DNA of 64,000 nt from Desulfosoma sp. GTDB taxonomy: Bacteria > Desulfobacterota > Syntrophobacteria > Syntrophobacterales > DSM-9756. Numbering within the stretch: position 1 is the stretch's first letter; every line of letters begins with the position of its first letter. Below the pieces are notes generated by a model. That model saw only the letters and a list, made by a program, of their open reading frames with translations, had not been told where the DNA came from and searched no databases. A program made the translations under genes and the position numbers. Below, piece by piece: positions 28,559-36,423 of the stretch. Where the stretch lies: the NCBI GenBank assembly GCA_037481875.1, contig JBBFKY010000010.1, positions 1 through 64,000 on the forward strand, given 5' to 3'.

Positions 28559-29692
28559 ATGCAAACATGGCTCGTAACGGGAGGGGCTGGTTTCATCGGC
28601 AGCAATTTTGTCCATCTGGTGCGCGGCCTCAAAAAGGCTCGTATCGTGAACTTGGACAAATTGACCTATGCCGGGCATCTGGAATCTTTGGAACCGCTTG
28701 CGGAGGATTCGGACCACATCTTTGTTCGAGGAGATATCGGTAATGTCGAGTTGGTCTTCTACCTGTTGAGCACCTTCGGGGTGTCCGCCGTTATAAATTT
28801 TGCGGCGGAATCCCATGTGGATCGTTCCATCGATGGGCCTGGAGATTTTGTCCAAACGAACATTGTGGGGACATTTCGACTTCTGGAGGCGGCTCGCCAT
28901 TATTGGAACACTTTGGATTCCGATCATCGAGCCCGTTTTCGGTTCCTGCATATTTCCACCGATGAAGTCTATGGATCTTTAGGACCTGAAGGTTTTTTCA
29001 CCGAATCGACACCCTACGCGCCCAATTCTCCTTATTCCGCGTCCAAAGCGGCTTCGGATCATCTGGTACGCGCCTATCACGAAACCTACGGACTGCCGAC
29101 CTTAACCACCAATTGTTCCAACAACTACGGTCCATACCAATATCCGGAAAAGCTCATTCCTCTCATGATTCTGAACGCCTTGGAAGGAAAGAACCTGCCC
29201 GTTTACGGAGACGGGCTTCATGTGCGCGATTGGCTTTACGTGGTGGACCATTGCGAAGCGATTCTGCGCGTCCTGGACTCCGGTCGTCCTGGGCAGACTT
29301 ACAACATCGGCGGTCATAACGAAAAGACCAACGTGGAAGTTGTTCGAACCCTGTGTCAGGTTTTGGAGGAAATGGTGCCCTCTCGGGACAACCCGGCTTT
29401 GCAGCCGAAAGGTTTGCGTTATGAAGACCTTATCACGTTTGTTTCAGACCGCCCCGGCCATGACCGTCGCTACGCCATCGATGCGTCCAAGATTGCTCGA
29501 GAACTGGGCTGGCGCCCCAAGGAAACCTTTCTTTCAGGCTTGCGTAAGACCGTCCAGTGGTACTTAGATCATAGGGATTGGTGTCGAAGAGTCACGGAAG
29601 GGGTGTACGATCGATCCCGATTGGGAACGGGGATTCAAGGTGCCGGGCCGCGCGCTCGACAATCCTCTCAGATTCTAGGAGAGAATAGATGA
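28559..29692 (+). CDS. rfbB: dTDP-glucose 4,6-dehydratase
   Basis: An extended short-chain dehydrogenase of 377 residues making dTDP-4-keto-6-deoxyglucose. It has the NAD site [11 protein letters not shown] and [14 protein letters not shown], typical of Rml[18 protein letters not shown] and the catalytic [11 protein letters not shown] follow, then [18 protein letters not shown] 28559 begins MQTWLVTGG. The stop overlaps the start of rfbA as ATGA. Together they give an activated deoxy-sugar precursor, but rmlC and rmlD are not in this cluster. Confidence 0.94.
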   Translation: MQTWLVTGGAGFIGSNFVHLVRGLKKARIVNLDKLTYAGHLESLEPLAEDSDHIFVRGDIGNVELVFYLLSTFGVSAVINFAAESHVDRSIDGPGDFVQTNIVGTFRLLEAARHYWNTLDSDHRARFRFLHISTDEVYGSLGPEGFFTESTPYAPNSPYSASKAASDHLVRAYHETYGLPTLTTNCSNNYGPYQYPEKLIPLMILNALEGKNLPVYGDGLHVRDWLYVVDHCEAILRVLDSGRPGQTYNIGGHNEKTNVEVVRTLCQVLEEMVPSRDNPALQPKGLRYEDLITFVSDRPGHDRRYAIDASKIARELGWRPKETFLSGLRKTVQWYLDHRDWCRRVTEGVYDRSRLGTGIQGAGPRARQSSQILGENR

Positions 29693-30789
29693 GAGTTATG
29701 AAACCCTATGAAATGAAGGCTTTGGTTTTAAGCGGTGGTTCAGGAACCCGCCTTCGACCTCTCACCTACACCGGCGCCAAACAACTTGTTCCCGTTGCCA
29801 ACAAGCCTATTCTTTTTTACGTGCTGGAAAACATCGCCGCGGCGGGTATTCGGGATGTGGGGCTCGTGATTGCGCCGGAAACCGGCCAGGAGGTTATGGA
29901 AGCCGTGGGAAACGGAAGCCGCTGGGGTCTCAACGCCGAATACATTTTGCAGGAGCGGCCCCTGGGATTGGCGCACGCCGTGCTCACAGCCAAGGATTAC
30001 TTGAAGACAGCCCCTTTTCTCATGTACCTGGGGGATAACCTTATAGGATGCCGAGTTCGCTGCGAGGTGGAGCAGTTCCTTGAGGACGATTCTCTTTCGG
30101 CGGCCATTTTCCTTAAAGCCGTTCAGAACCCAAGAGCTTTCGGGGTCGCCGTCGTCAACGGAGACGGTCAGGTGGTGGACTTGGTTGAAAAACCCTCGGA
30201 GCCTCCATCCAATCTCGCCCTGGTAGGCATTTATCTGTTTCGGCCGGAAATTTTTGAAGCCATTGGAAACATTCGGCCTTCTGCACGGGGAGAACTGGAG
30301 ATCACGGATGCTATTTCATGGCTCATCAAAAGCGGTCGAAAAGTTCATAGTCACATTATTGAAACATGGTGGTTGGATACCGGCAAAAAGGACGATCTCC
30401 TTCTAGCCAATGATACCGTCATGGACGATTGGCTCAAGACCCACATTGCTGGTTTTGTGGACCCTCAGAGCCATGTGACCGGGCGCGTTCATATTGAAGA
30501 AGGAGCCCAGTTGATTCGGTCTGTGGTACGAGGTCCCGTGATCATCGGAGCCGGAGCGAAACTGGTGGAAGCCACCATTGGACCTTTTACGGCCATCGGA
30601 CCCGGCGTGCTTATAGAGCGTTCCACGGTGGACCATTCGGTGATCATGGAAGGATGTCACATTCGGGATATTTCGCGGCTTGAAAATTCCGTGTTGGGAC
30701 GCCGAGTGAGAGTCTGTCCAACTTCAACCCCCCATGGAGCCATCAGCCTGATGGTGGGGGATGATTGCGTTGTTGAGATCAAGAGATGA
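29689..30789 (+). CDS. rfbA: Glucose-1-phosphate thymidylyltransferase, long form with left-handed beta-helix
   Basis: A 366-residue nucleotidyltransferase starting with [20 protein letters not shown] and a product-site GDNLIG motif. The C-terminal 110 residues have hexapeptide-like repeats ([20 protein letters not shown]), as in the StrD-like long form rather than the 290-residue RmlA. It supplies dTDP-glucose to rfbB. ATG 29689 follows AGGAGAG and overlaps the rfbB stop; ATG 29701 and 29713 are weaker options. Confidence 0.9.
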   Translation: MRVMKPYEMKALVLSGGSGTRLRPLTYTGAKQLVPVANKPILFYVLENIAAAGIRDVGLVIAPETGQEVMEAVGNGSRWGLNAEYILQERPLGLAHAVLTAKDYLKTAPFLMYLGDNLIGCRVRCEVEQFLEDDSLSAAIFLKAVQNPRAFGVAVVNGDGQVVDLVEKPSEPPSNLALVGIYLFRPEIFEAIGNIRPSARGELEITDAISWLIKSGRKVHSHIIETWWLDTGKKDDLLLANDTVMDDWLKTHIAGFVDPQSHVTGRVHIEEGAQLIRSVVRGPVIIGAGAKLVEATIGPFTAIGPGVLIERSTVDHSVIMEGCHIRDISRLENSVLGRRVRVCPTSTPHGAISLMVGDDCVVEIKR

Positions 30790-30916
30790 GAAGGGTGTGA
30801 TGGATATTCATTGACGAGGGACCTGACCCTTTGCTACAGAAAACACAAACTCTGAGAGGCGAAAGAAGCGCAAAAGAACGCTCGTTGTAGAAGCCCAGCC
30901 GTAAGAGGAGGCCGAC

Positions 30917-31120
30917 ATGTGGGGAATTGATTTTATGTGTGCCGCGTTGAAGCGTAGTCTAGCCAGTATGCTTCCGTGGGACATTCCGTGGTACGATCCC
31001 AGCCATGCTGTCTTTTTCGCTGCACTTTACGGGGCCTTAGGGGTTATCGGCCTTGGTGTGCTTATCGCCGTCCTTATGACCCTTAAAGATCTCAAGAAGG
31101 GCAACGGCGCGCACCACTGA
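30917..31120 (+). CDS. Small single-span membrane protein (67 aa)
   Basis: An unrecognised protein with one clear membrane helix (about residues 33-57, FFAALYGALGVIGLGVLIAV) and a short charged tail (LKDLKKGNGAHH). The N-terminus is aromatic (MLPWDIPWYDP). AGAGGAGG lies before ATG 30917 and a strong terminator follows, so it is very likely expressed as its own short transcript. No function can be given. Confidence 0.7.
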   Translation: MWGIDFMCAALKRSLASMLPWDIPWYDPSHAVFFAALYGALGVIGLGVLIAVLMTLKDLKKGNGAHH

Positions 31121-31186
31121 TTTCTTGTCGCCCGTGCCTCGGTGTTTTTCGTGCCCCCATAAAAAGGGCTTCTCCTGCATTGCCTC

Positions 31187-31214
31187 AAAGGCGGTCCTGC
31201 AGACCGCCTTTTCC
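31187..31214 (+). terminator. Terminator after the small membrane protein gene
   Basis: AAAGGCGGTC at 31187-31196 pairs with GACCGCCTTT at 31202-31211 over a 5-base loop (CTGCA), followed by a short T-run. Confidence 0.82.
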
Positions 31215-31281
31215 ATCCCTGAATTCTTGAATTTTCCTCATACAGCAGGACTCAGAGACCGAATGGACAGGAGGACGGCGC

Positions 31282-32640
31282 ATGGATCCGAAAACGTTTC
31301 GCGAATATGACATTCGCGGTTTGGTGGACAAAGAGATTCATGACGAGGATGTGGAGCGGCTGGGCAAGGCTTTTGCCACCTATTTGGCCCCGTTTGGTCG
31401 TCGTCGTGTGGTTGTGGGGCGGGACTGCCGTCTGAGTTCGGAGCGGTACCGAGACCTTTTGGTGCAAGGCATGCTTTCCGGAGGACTGGACGTGGTGGAT
31501 GTGGGTGTCTGCCCGACCCCTCTCCTTTATTTCGCCATTCGACATCTGGACCGGGAGGGCGGCATCATGATCACGGCAAGCCATAACCCTCCGGAATATA
31601 ACGGCTTTAAAATCTGCAACGGCTACGACACCATTTCGGGTCCCGAAATTCAGAAACTCAAGGCCGTCATGGACGCTGGTAACTTTGTTCAGGGATCCGG
31701 CACTCTTCGTCATGAAGACATCGTGACACCCTATTGGGAGTTCGTCAGTGGGAATATAAAATTGGATCGGCCTCTGAGGGTCGGGGTTGATGCAGGCAAT
31801 GCCGTGGGAGGCCCCGTGGCGATTCCTTTGCTGGAAAGATTGGGCTGCCGGGTCTACCCCCTCTATTGTGACATGGACGGCACTTTTCCCAATCATGAAC
31901 CCGATCCGACGGTGCTGGAAAACCTCAAGGACCTCATTGAGTTGGTTCGGCGTGAATCCTTGGATGTGGGGATTGCTTACGACGGGGATTGCGACAGACT
32001 CGGCGTCGTGGATCATGAAGGGCGCGTGGTTTACGGGGACAAACTGATGATCATTTTCGCTCGAGAAATTCTCAACCGAAAACCCGGCGCCGTCTTCATC
32101 TCAGAGGTCAAGTGCTCAAAGACCTTGTACGATGACATTCAAAAACGTGGTGGGACCGCCATCATGTGGCGCACCGGCCATTCCTTGATCAAAGCCAAGA
32201 TGAAGGAAACGGGAGCCGACTTAGCGGGCGAAATGAGCGGCCATATGTTTTTTAAGGATCGCTATTTCGGGTTTGACGACGGTATTTATGCCTCCTGCCG
32301 GCTTCTGGAGATTTTAGCTCGCACGAACAAGAGAATTCCCGAGCTCTTGGAAGGTGTTCCGGAAACGGTGACGACCCCGGAAATCCGCGTGGCATGTCCG
32401 GATGAGATCAAGTTTCAGGTGGTGGAGCGGGCCGTGGAGTATTTCAAAAAGGCCGGCTATGACGTGATTGACGTGGATGGAGCCCGCATTGTGTTTCCCG
32501 ACGGCTGGGGATTGGTAAGGGCTTCCAACACGCAACCTGTGCTGGTGCTGCGTTACGAGGCGGAAACAGAGCATCGACTCAAAGAAATTCAGAAGCTCAT
32601 TGAAGACACCATTGAAAAGATTCGATCCGGGGCCATGTAA
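31282..32640 (+). CDS. manB: Phosphomannomutase/phosphoglucomutase
   Basis: A 452-residue alpha-D-phosphohexomutase converting hexose-6-phosphate to hexose-1-phosphate, feeding manC and rfbA. The phospho-serine loop is TASHNPPEYNGFK, the metal loop DGDCDRLG, the sugar-binding loop GEMSGHMFF, and the C-terminal phosphate site SNTQPVLVLRYEAE. These features fit the bifunctional PMM/PGM (AlgC-type) group. ATG 31282 is preceded by GGAGGA. It converges with wbpA across a long palindrome. Confidence 0.93.
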   Translation: MDPKTFREYDIRGLVDKEIHDEDVERLGKAFATYLAPFGRRRVVVGRDCRLSSERYRDLLVQGMLSGGLDVVDVGVCPTPLLYFAIRHLDREGGIMITASHNPPEYNGFKICNGYDTISGPEIQKLKAVMDAGNFVQGSGTLRHEDIVTPYWEFVSGNIKLDRPLRVGVDAGNAVGGPVAIPLLERLGCRVYPLYCDMDGTFPNHEPDPTVLENLKDLIELVRRESLDVGIAYDGDCDRLGVVDHEGRVVYGDKLMIIFAREILNRKPGAVFISEVKCSKTLYDDIQKRGGTAIMWRTGHSLIKAKMKETGADLAGEMSGHMFFKDRYFGFDDGIYASCRLLEILARTNKRIPELLEGVPETVTTPEIRVACPDEIKFQVVERAVEYFKKAGYDVIDVDGARIVFPDGWGLVRASNTQPVLVLRYEAETEHRLKEIQKLIEDTIEKIRSGAM

Positions 32641-32707
32641 AAATACCCTGAGCGCTCGACATAAACAGCCGAGTTCAACCGGCGGATGCGCTCCATCCCT
32701 TGGACCC

Positions 32708-32743
32708 ATCGACGGGGCGGACCCTTGTGTCCGCCCCGTCGAT
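32708..32743. terminator. Perfect 15-bp palindrome acting as a bidirectional terminator between manB and wbpA
   Basis: ATCGACGGGGCGGAC at 32708-32722 pairs with GTCCGCCCCGTCGAT at 32729-32743 over CCTTGT. It lies between two convergent genes. Its core GGGGCGGAC...GTCCGCCCC is shared with the dispersed repeats at 56533, 56666, 61383 and 62812. Confidence 0.7.
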
Positions 32744-32764
32744 CCCGCGAAAGCTTTAGAGAGC

Positions 32765-34078
32765 TTAAGCTTTGACGATTTTTTCCCTACCTTCCAAAAC
32801 GCCTTTGGTGGCGTTTCGTGTATCGATCACAAGAGGGGCATGACGAACGATCCAAGAATAATCGTAAGCGCTGTGGTCCGTCAGAATCACCACGGCGTCT
32901 GAGGATGATAGGGTTTCTTCGTTGAGAGGCACCGATTCCAGATCGAAACGATGCTTACGACCCGGTTTTAATTTCGGAATATGGGGATCGTTGTACGAAA
33001 CAAGGGCTCCTCGTTCCTGCAGCAACTGCATGACTTCATAAGACGGAGATTCACGATCGTCATCGATATCCTTTTTATAAGCCACGCCCAGAATGAGAAT
33101 ACGCGATCCTTTCAAACATCGACAGCGTTCGTTGAGGGCTTCGATGATACGTTCCAGGACGTAATAGGGCATGGAGACATTCACTTCGCCGGCCAGTTGT
33201 ATGAATCGAGTGGCGAAATCGTATTCCCGAGCTTTCCACGACAAGTAAAAGGGGTCGATGGGGATGCAGTGCCCCCCCAAACCCGGGCCTGGGTAAAAGG
33301 GTGTGAATCCGAAAGGCTTGGTAGCCGCCGCTTCGATCACTTCCCAGATATCGATACCCATACGAAAAGCCAAAACCTTGAGTTCATTGACCAGAGCAAT
33401 GTTGACACTTCGGTAAATATTTTCGAGAAGCTTGGTGAGTTCCGCAACCCGAGTGCTGGAGACGGGCACGACGCGTGTCACGGCATGGCTGTACAAAGCC
33501 TTGGCACATTCCAGACATGCCGGCGTGACACCACCCACCACCTTGGGAATGTTGCCCGTGTGGAACTGAGGATTTCCAGGGTCTTCCCTTTCGGGAGAAA
33601 AGGCAAGGAAAAAGTCATGTCCTACCCGAAGCCCGGTGCGTTCCAATTTGGGCAGCATGAGCTCCTCGGTGGTGCCGGGATACGTAGTGCTTTCCAGCAC
33701 CACAAGATGCCCGGCTCTGAGATGCCGGGCAATGGTGTCTGTGGTACTTTCGATGTAACGAAGGTCGGGTTCCATTTTGTCGGTCAACGGAGTGGGGACG
33801 CAGATGATGATGCAGTCGGCTTCGCGAAGCCGCTCGAAGCTGATGGTCACATCCAACTGTCCGGCTTCGAGAAATCTTTGCACAGGTTCGATGGGAATAT
33901 GCCGAATATAGCTTCTTCCGTGCAGCAGAGCATTGATCTTGGCGCTGTCCACATCGAAGCCGATGAGAGGAAATCCGGCTTCTCCGAAACGGATCAACAG
34001 AGGTAAGCCCACGTAGCCCAGTCCAATGATGCCGACGGTGGCTTTTCGCTCGTGAATCTTTTGAAGCAAGTTTTCCAT
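32765..34078 (-). CDS. wbpA: UDP-N-acetylglucosamine 6-dehydrogenase-like nucleotide-sugar dehydrogenase (WbpA/WecC family)
   Basis: A 437-residue NAD-dependent dehydrogenase oxidising a UDP-sugar to its uronic acid. VGIIGLGYVGLPLLIRFGEA is the NAD site. GESYI-like GRSYIRHIP, ESTTYPGTTEE, FSPEREDPGN and the catalytic-Cys region GPGLGGHCIPIDPFYL follow, and the C-terminal domain has GVAYKKDIDDDRESPS. The pattern fits the WbpA group better than UDP-glucose dehydrogenase. ATG 34078 follows GGAGG. It diverges from the epimerase gene by about 90 bases, and the two probably serve one O-antigen or capsule route. Confidence 0.88.
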   Translation of the reverse strand: MENLLQKIHERKATVGIIGLGYVGLPLLIRFGEAGFPLIGFDVDSAKINALLHGRSYIRHIPIEPVQRFLEAGQLDVTISFERLREADCIIICVPTPLTDKMEPDLRYIESTTDTIARHLRAGHLVVLESTTYPGTTEELMLPKLERTGLRVGHDFFLAFSPEREDPGNPQFHTGNIPKVVGGVTPACLECAKALYSHAVTRVVPVSSTRVAELTKLLENIYRSVNIALVNELKVLAFRMGIDIWEVIEAAATKPFGFTPFYPGPGLGGHCIPIDPFYLSWKAREYDFATRFIQLAGEVNVSMPYYVLERIIEALNERCRCLKGSRILILGVAYKKDIDDDRESPSYEVMQLLQERGALVSYNDPHIPKLKPGRKHRFDLESVPLNEETLSSSDAVVILTDHSAYDYSWIVRHAPLVIDTRNATKGVLEGREKIVKA

Positions 34079-34168
34079 AGATGTAGAACCTCCGATTTTG
34101 GGTTGGGTCTCCAAGCGAGAAAGGGAAAATATTGAAGAAGATTCTGCCTAAGAAAAGAGCAAAGAGCA

Positions 34169-35155
34169 ATGGAGAAACGACAAAAACATTCTGAAATCTG
34201 CGTGGTGACAGGTGCCGCCGGTTTCGTGGGAAGCCATCTGTGTGAAAAACTTCTGGCCTTGGGGTATACCGTTGTCGGTATCGATAACTTCTTTTCCGGA
34301 CATCGGGAAAACCTGGAACCCTTTGTGGAGCATCCTCGATTTTCTTTTCATGAAAGGTCTGTGACGGAGCGCGGCCTGTTAAAGGAGATCAGGGAACGCC
34401 AGGGGGCTCTCTTTGCCGTTTTTCACCTGGCGGCCATTGTGAGTGTGCCTTATTCGCTGGAACATCCCCAAGAGACTTTTCATGTGAACACGGAGGCCAC
34501 CCTTTTTCTTTTGGAAGAAGCCGAAGGGTTGGGGGCACGTTCCTTTGTGTTTGCGGGATCTGCTGCAGAATATGGCGATCAGGACCGCGTGCCCTTGAGT
34601 GAGGCGGATGCCGACGATCACACTCGATGGTTAAGTCCTTATGGGGAAGCTAAGTATCGGGCGTCCATGGCTGTGGCGTCCCGCCGAGGTCCTCTGCGAG
34701 GGGTATCCTTGCGATGTTTTAATATCTACGGTCCCCGGCAGGATCCTTTTAGCCCTTACAGCGGCGTGATTTCCCGTTTTGTGGATATGGCCCTAACCCA
34801 AAGGCCTTTGACCGTCTTCGGAGACGGTCTGCAGACCCGAGATTTCGTTTTCGTCTCGGATGTGGTGGATGCGTATTGTCGCGCCGGTCTAAGAATCGAA
34901 GACGACGATAAGATCGTTTCAGGTATTTACAATGTGGGATCGGGGCGGGCAACCTCCATCGTGGATCTGGCCCGATTGATTTGTCGCTTGACACAGCGGC
35001 CGGAATCCATAACGTTTGGTCCAGAACGTCCCGGGGACATTCGACATAGCACTGCGAACATCGACGCCATCAAAAGAGATCTCAACTGGATGCCCCGGAT
35101 CGGCTTGGAAGAGGGTTTGACGAGAACCATTCAGTGGATGCGCGGTTCGAAATGA
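34169..35155 (+). CDS. NAD-dependent nucleotide-sugar epimerase/dehydratase (UDP-GlcNAc 4-epimerase WbpP-like)
   Basis: An extended short-chain dehydrogenase of 328 residues. It has VTGAAGFVGSHLCEKLLALG for NAD, GIDNFFSGHRENL, FHLAAIVSVPYSLEHP, the catalytic PYGEAKYRA (Y-x3-K) and NIYGPRQDP. The neighbouring wbpA suggests it works on UDP-GlcNAc or its uronic acid, as in WbpP/TviC routes, but the exact product cannot be read. ATG 34169 has a weak site; the gene is divergent from wbpA. Confidence 0.83.
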   Translation: MEKRQKHSEICVVTGAAGFVGSHLCEKLLALGYTVVGIDNFFSGHRENLEPFVEHPRFSFHERSVTERGLLKEIRERQGALFAVFHLAAIVSVPYSLEHPQETFHVNTEATLFLLEEAEGLGARSFVFAGSAAEYGDQDRVPLSEADADDHTRWLSPYGEAKYRASMAVASRRGPLRGVSLRCFNIYGPRQDPFSPYSGVISRFVDMALTQRPLTVFGDGLQTRDFVFVSDVVDAYCRAGLRIEDDDKIVSGIYNVGSGRATSIVDLARLICRLTQRPESITFGPERPGDIRHSTANIDAIKRDLNWMPRIGLEEGLTRTIQWMRGSK

Positions 35156-35216
35156 CGTGCGGCAAGCAGAGCCTGTCTTTGAGGACCCAAGGTTTTCATC
35201 AGCAAAGGAGGAAACC

Positions 35217-36020
35217 GTGAAGAAAGCGATCGTAGCGGGTGTGGCGTGCCTGGCTTTGGCGCTTGTGGTCGTGACGTGTAAACGTTTTCGCGACGAAGGT
35301 CAACTGCCCATGAGTCGAGCTCTTGAGCCGTATCGTGCCATGGATTTCGGTCACCTTTTGGGGATGGAGGGTTTCAGTGACGCCCTTCTCAAGATGCATT
35401 TCACCCTGTATCAAGGCTATGTGAACAATACCAACGCTCTTTTGGAAAAGACTCGAGCCTTGGCCAAAGAAGGTAAAACTGATGGGCCGGAATATGCCGA
35501 ATTGAAAAGGCGATTGGGTTTCGAATTCAACGGTATGAAACTGCATGAGTATTACTTCGGCAATCTGGGCGGATCCGGCGTTTTGCCTGAAGGCAATCCT
35601 CTCTATGAAGCTATAGTGGAAAACTTCGGCAGCTTTGAAAACTGGAAAGCGGATTTCATTGCTACGGGAAGAATGCGCGGCATCGGTTGGGTTGTTCTTT
35701 ACCAAGACCCGGCAACGGGCCGTTTGGTGAATACGTGGATCAACGAACACGAAACGGGGCATTTTGTGGGATGTCTGCCTTTGTTGGTCATGGACGTTTT
35801 TGAACATGCTTATGTGACGGACTACGGTCTCGACCGCAAGGCCTACATCGAAGCTTTCTTTAAGAACCTTAACTGGAAAGTGGTTTTGCAACGTCTCGGT
35901 GTTGCGGTCAAAGAGACCGATTTTCCCGAACCCAAGACGTCGGCGCCCAAAGGTGGGTCTCAGGGGGAAAAAACAGGGCCGGCGGCATCGGAAAAGGTGA
36001 CGGAAGCGTCGAAGTCTTGA
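35217..36020 (+). CDS. sodB: Exported Fe/Mn superoxide dismutase
   Basis: A 267-residue superoxide dismutase with all four metal ligands, H61, H110, D193 and H197, at the family spacing. Unlike cytoplasmic SOD it begins with a signal sequence (AIVAGVACLALALVVV) and then a Cys at position 21 (VVTCKRF), so it may be a lipoprotein or a periplasmic protein. The tail after residue 235 is rich in Pro, Lys, Gly and Ser, beyond the usual fold. GTG 35217 follows AAAGGAGG at ideal spacing. Export suits oxygen defence in a strict anaerobe with periplasmic hydrogenase. Confidence 0.9.
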   Translation: MKKAIVAGVACLALALVVVTCKRFRDEGQLPMSRALEPYRAMDFGHLLGMEGFSDALLKMHFTLYQGYVNNTNALLEKTRALAKEGKTDGPEYAELKRRLGFEFNGMKLHEYYFGNLGGSGVLPEGNPLYEAIVENFGSFENWKADFIATGRMRGIGWVVLYQDPATGRLVNTWINEHETGHFVGCLPLLVMDVFEHAYVTDYGLDRKAYIEAFFKNLNWKVVLQRLGVAVKETDFPEPKTSAPKGGSQGEKTGPAASEKVTEASKS

Positions 36021-36423
36021 GAGGGCCAACAAGCATACGGGATTATTAGGAGACGGAAGGGCTGGTGTCTCGCCCGCATCATGAGGGGTCCCTCGGCCCG
36101 TGCGTGTAGGAGAACAACCAGTTTCAGGCTTGCAAGGGCGAGGCGTGCCTCGCCCCTACCATGCAAGGCGGCCAGGGTTCGGCAAGCACGAGGACCGAGA
36201 GAGCGCGATACCTTCATTGTAGGTCATGGCGTCGGAAGGATAGAGCAAAACAAAAGATCTTTTTTTAGACAAATGGTCCACGGGCTCCGGGCTTTGAACA
36301 GGGGCCCGCACGCACGTGAGAAAGGCTTTTTTTTGTTGCATTCTTGAACCCGCTCGGCCAAAGGCGCGTGGCTGGAGTGGGATTCTTTTTCCGAACCGAT
36401 TGAGGCCTTTTGGAGAAACAGCG
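36021..36423 (+). other. Intergenic gap between sodB and glnD, with a palindromic repeat
   Basis: No gene was recognised in these 403 bases. They contain GC-rich repeat sequence including the perfect palindrome at 36136-36155 and a related TCTCGCCCGC stretch at about 36069-36078. An open frame joins glnD from 36316 but has no ribosome site and a non-conserved sequence. Confidence 0.5.
36136..36155. repeat. Dispersed palindrome copy (GGGCGAGGC type)
   Basis: GGGCGAGGC at 36136-36144 pairs perfectly with GCCTCGCCC at 36147-36155 around GT, followed by CTACC. Similar GGGGCGA/TCGCCCC palindromes occur at 61601-61627 and about 13915-14095. Confidence 0.65.
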
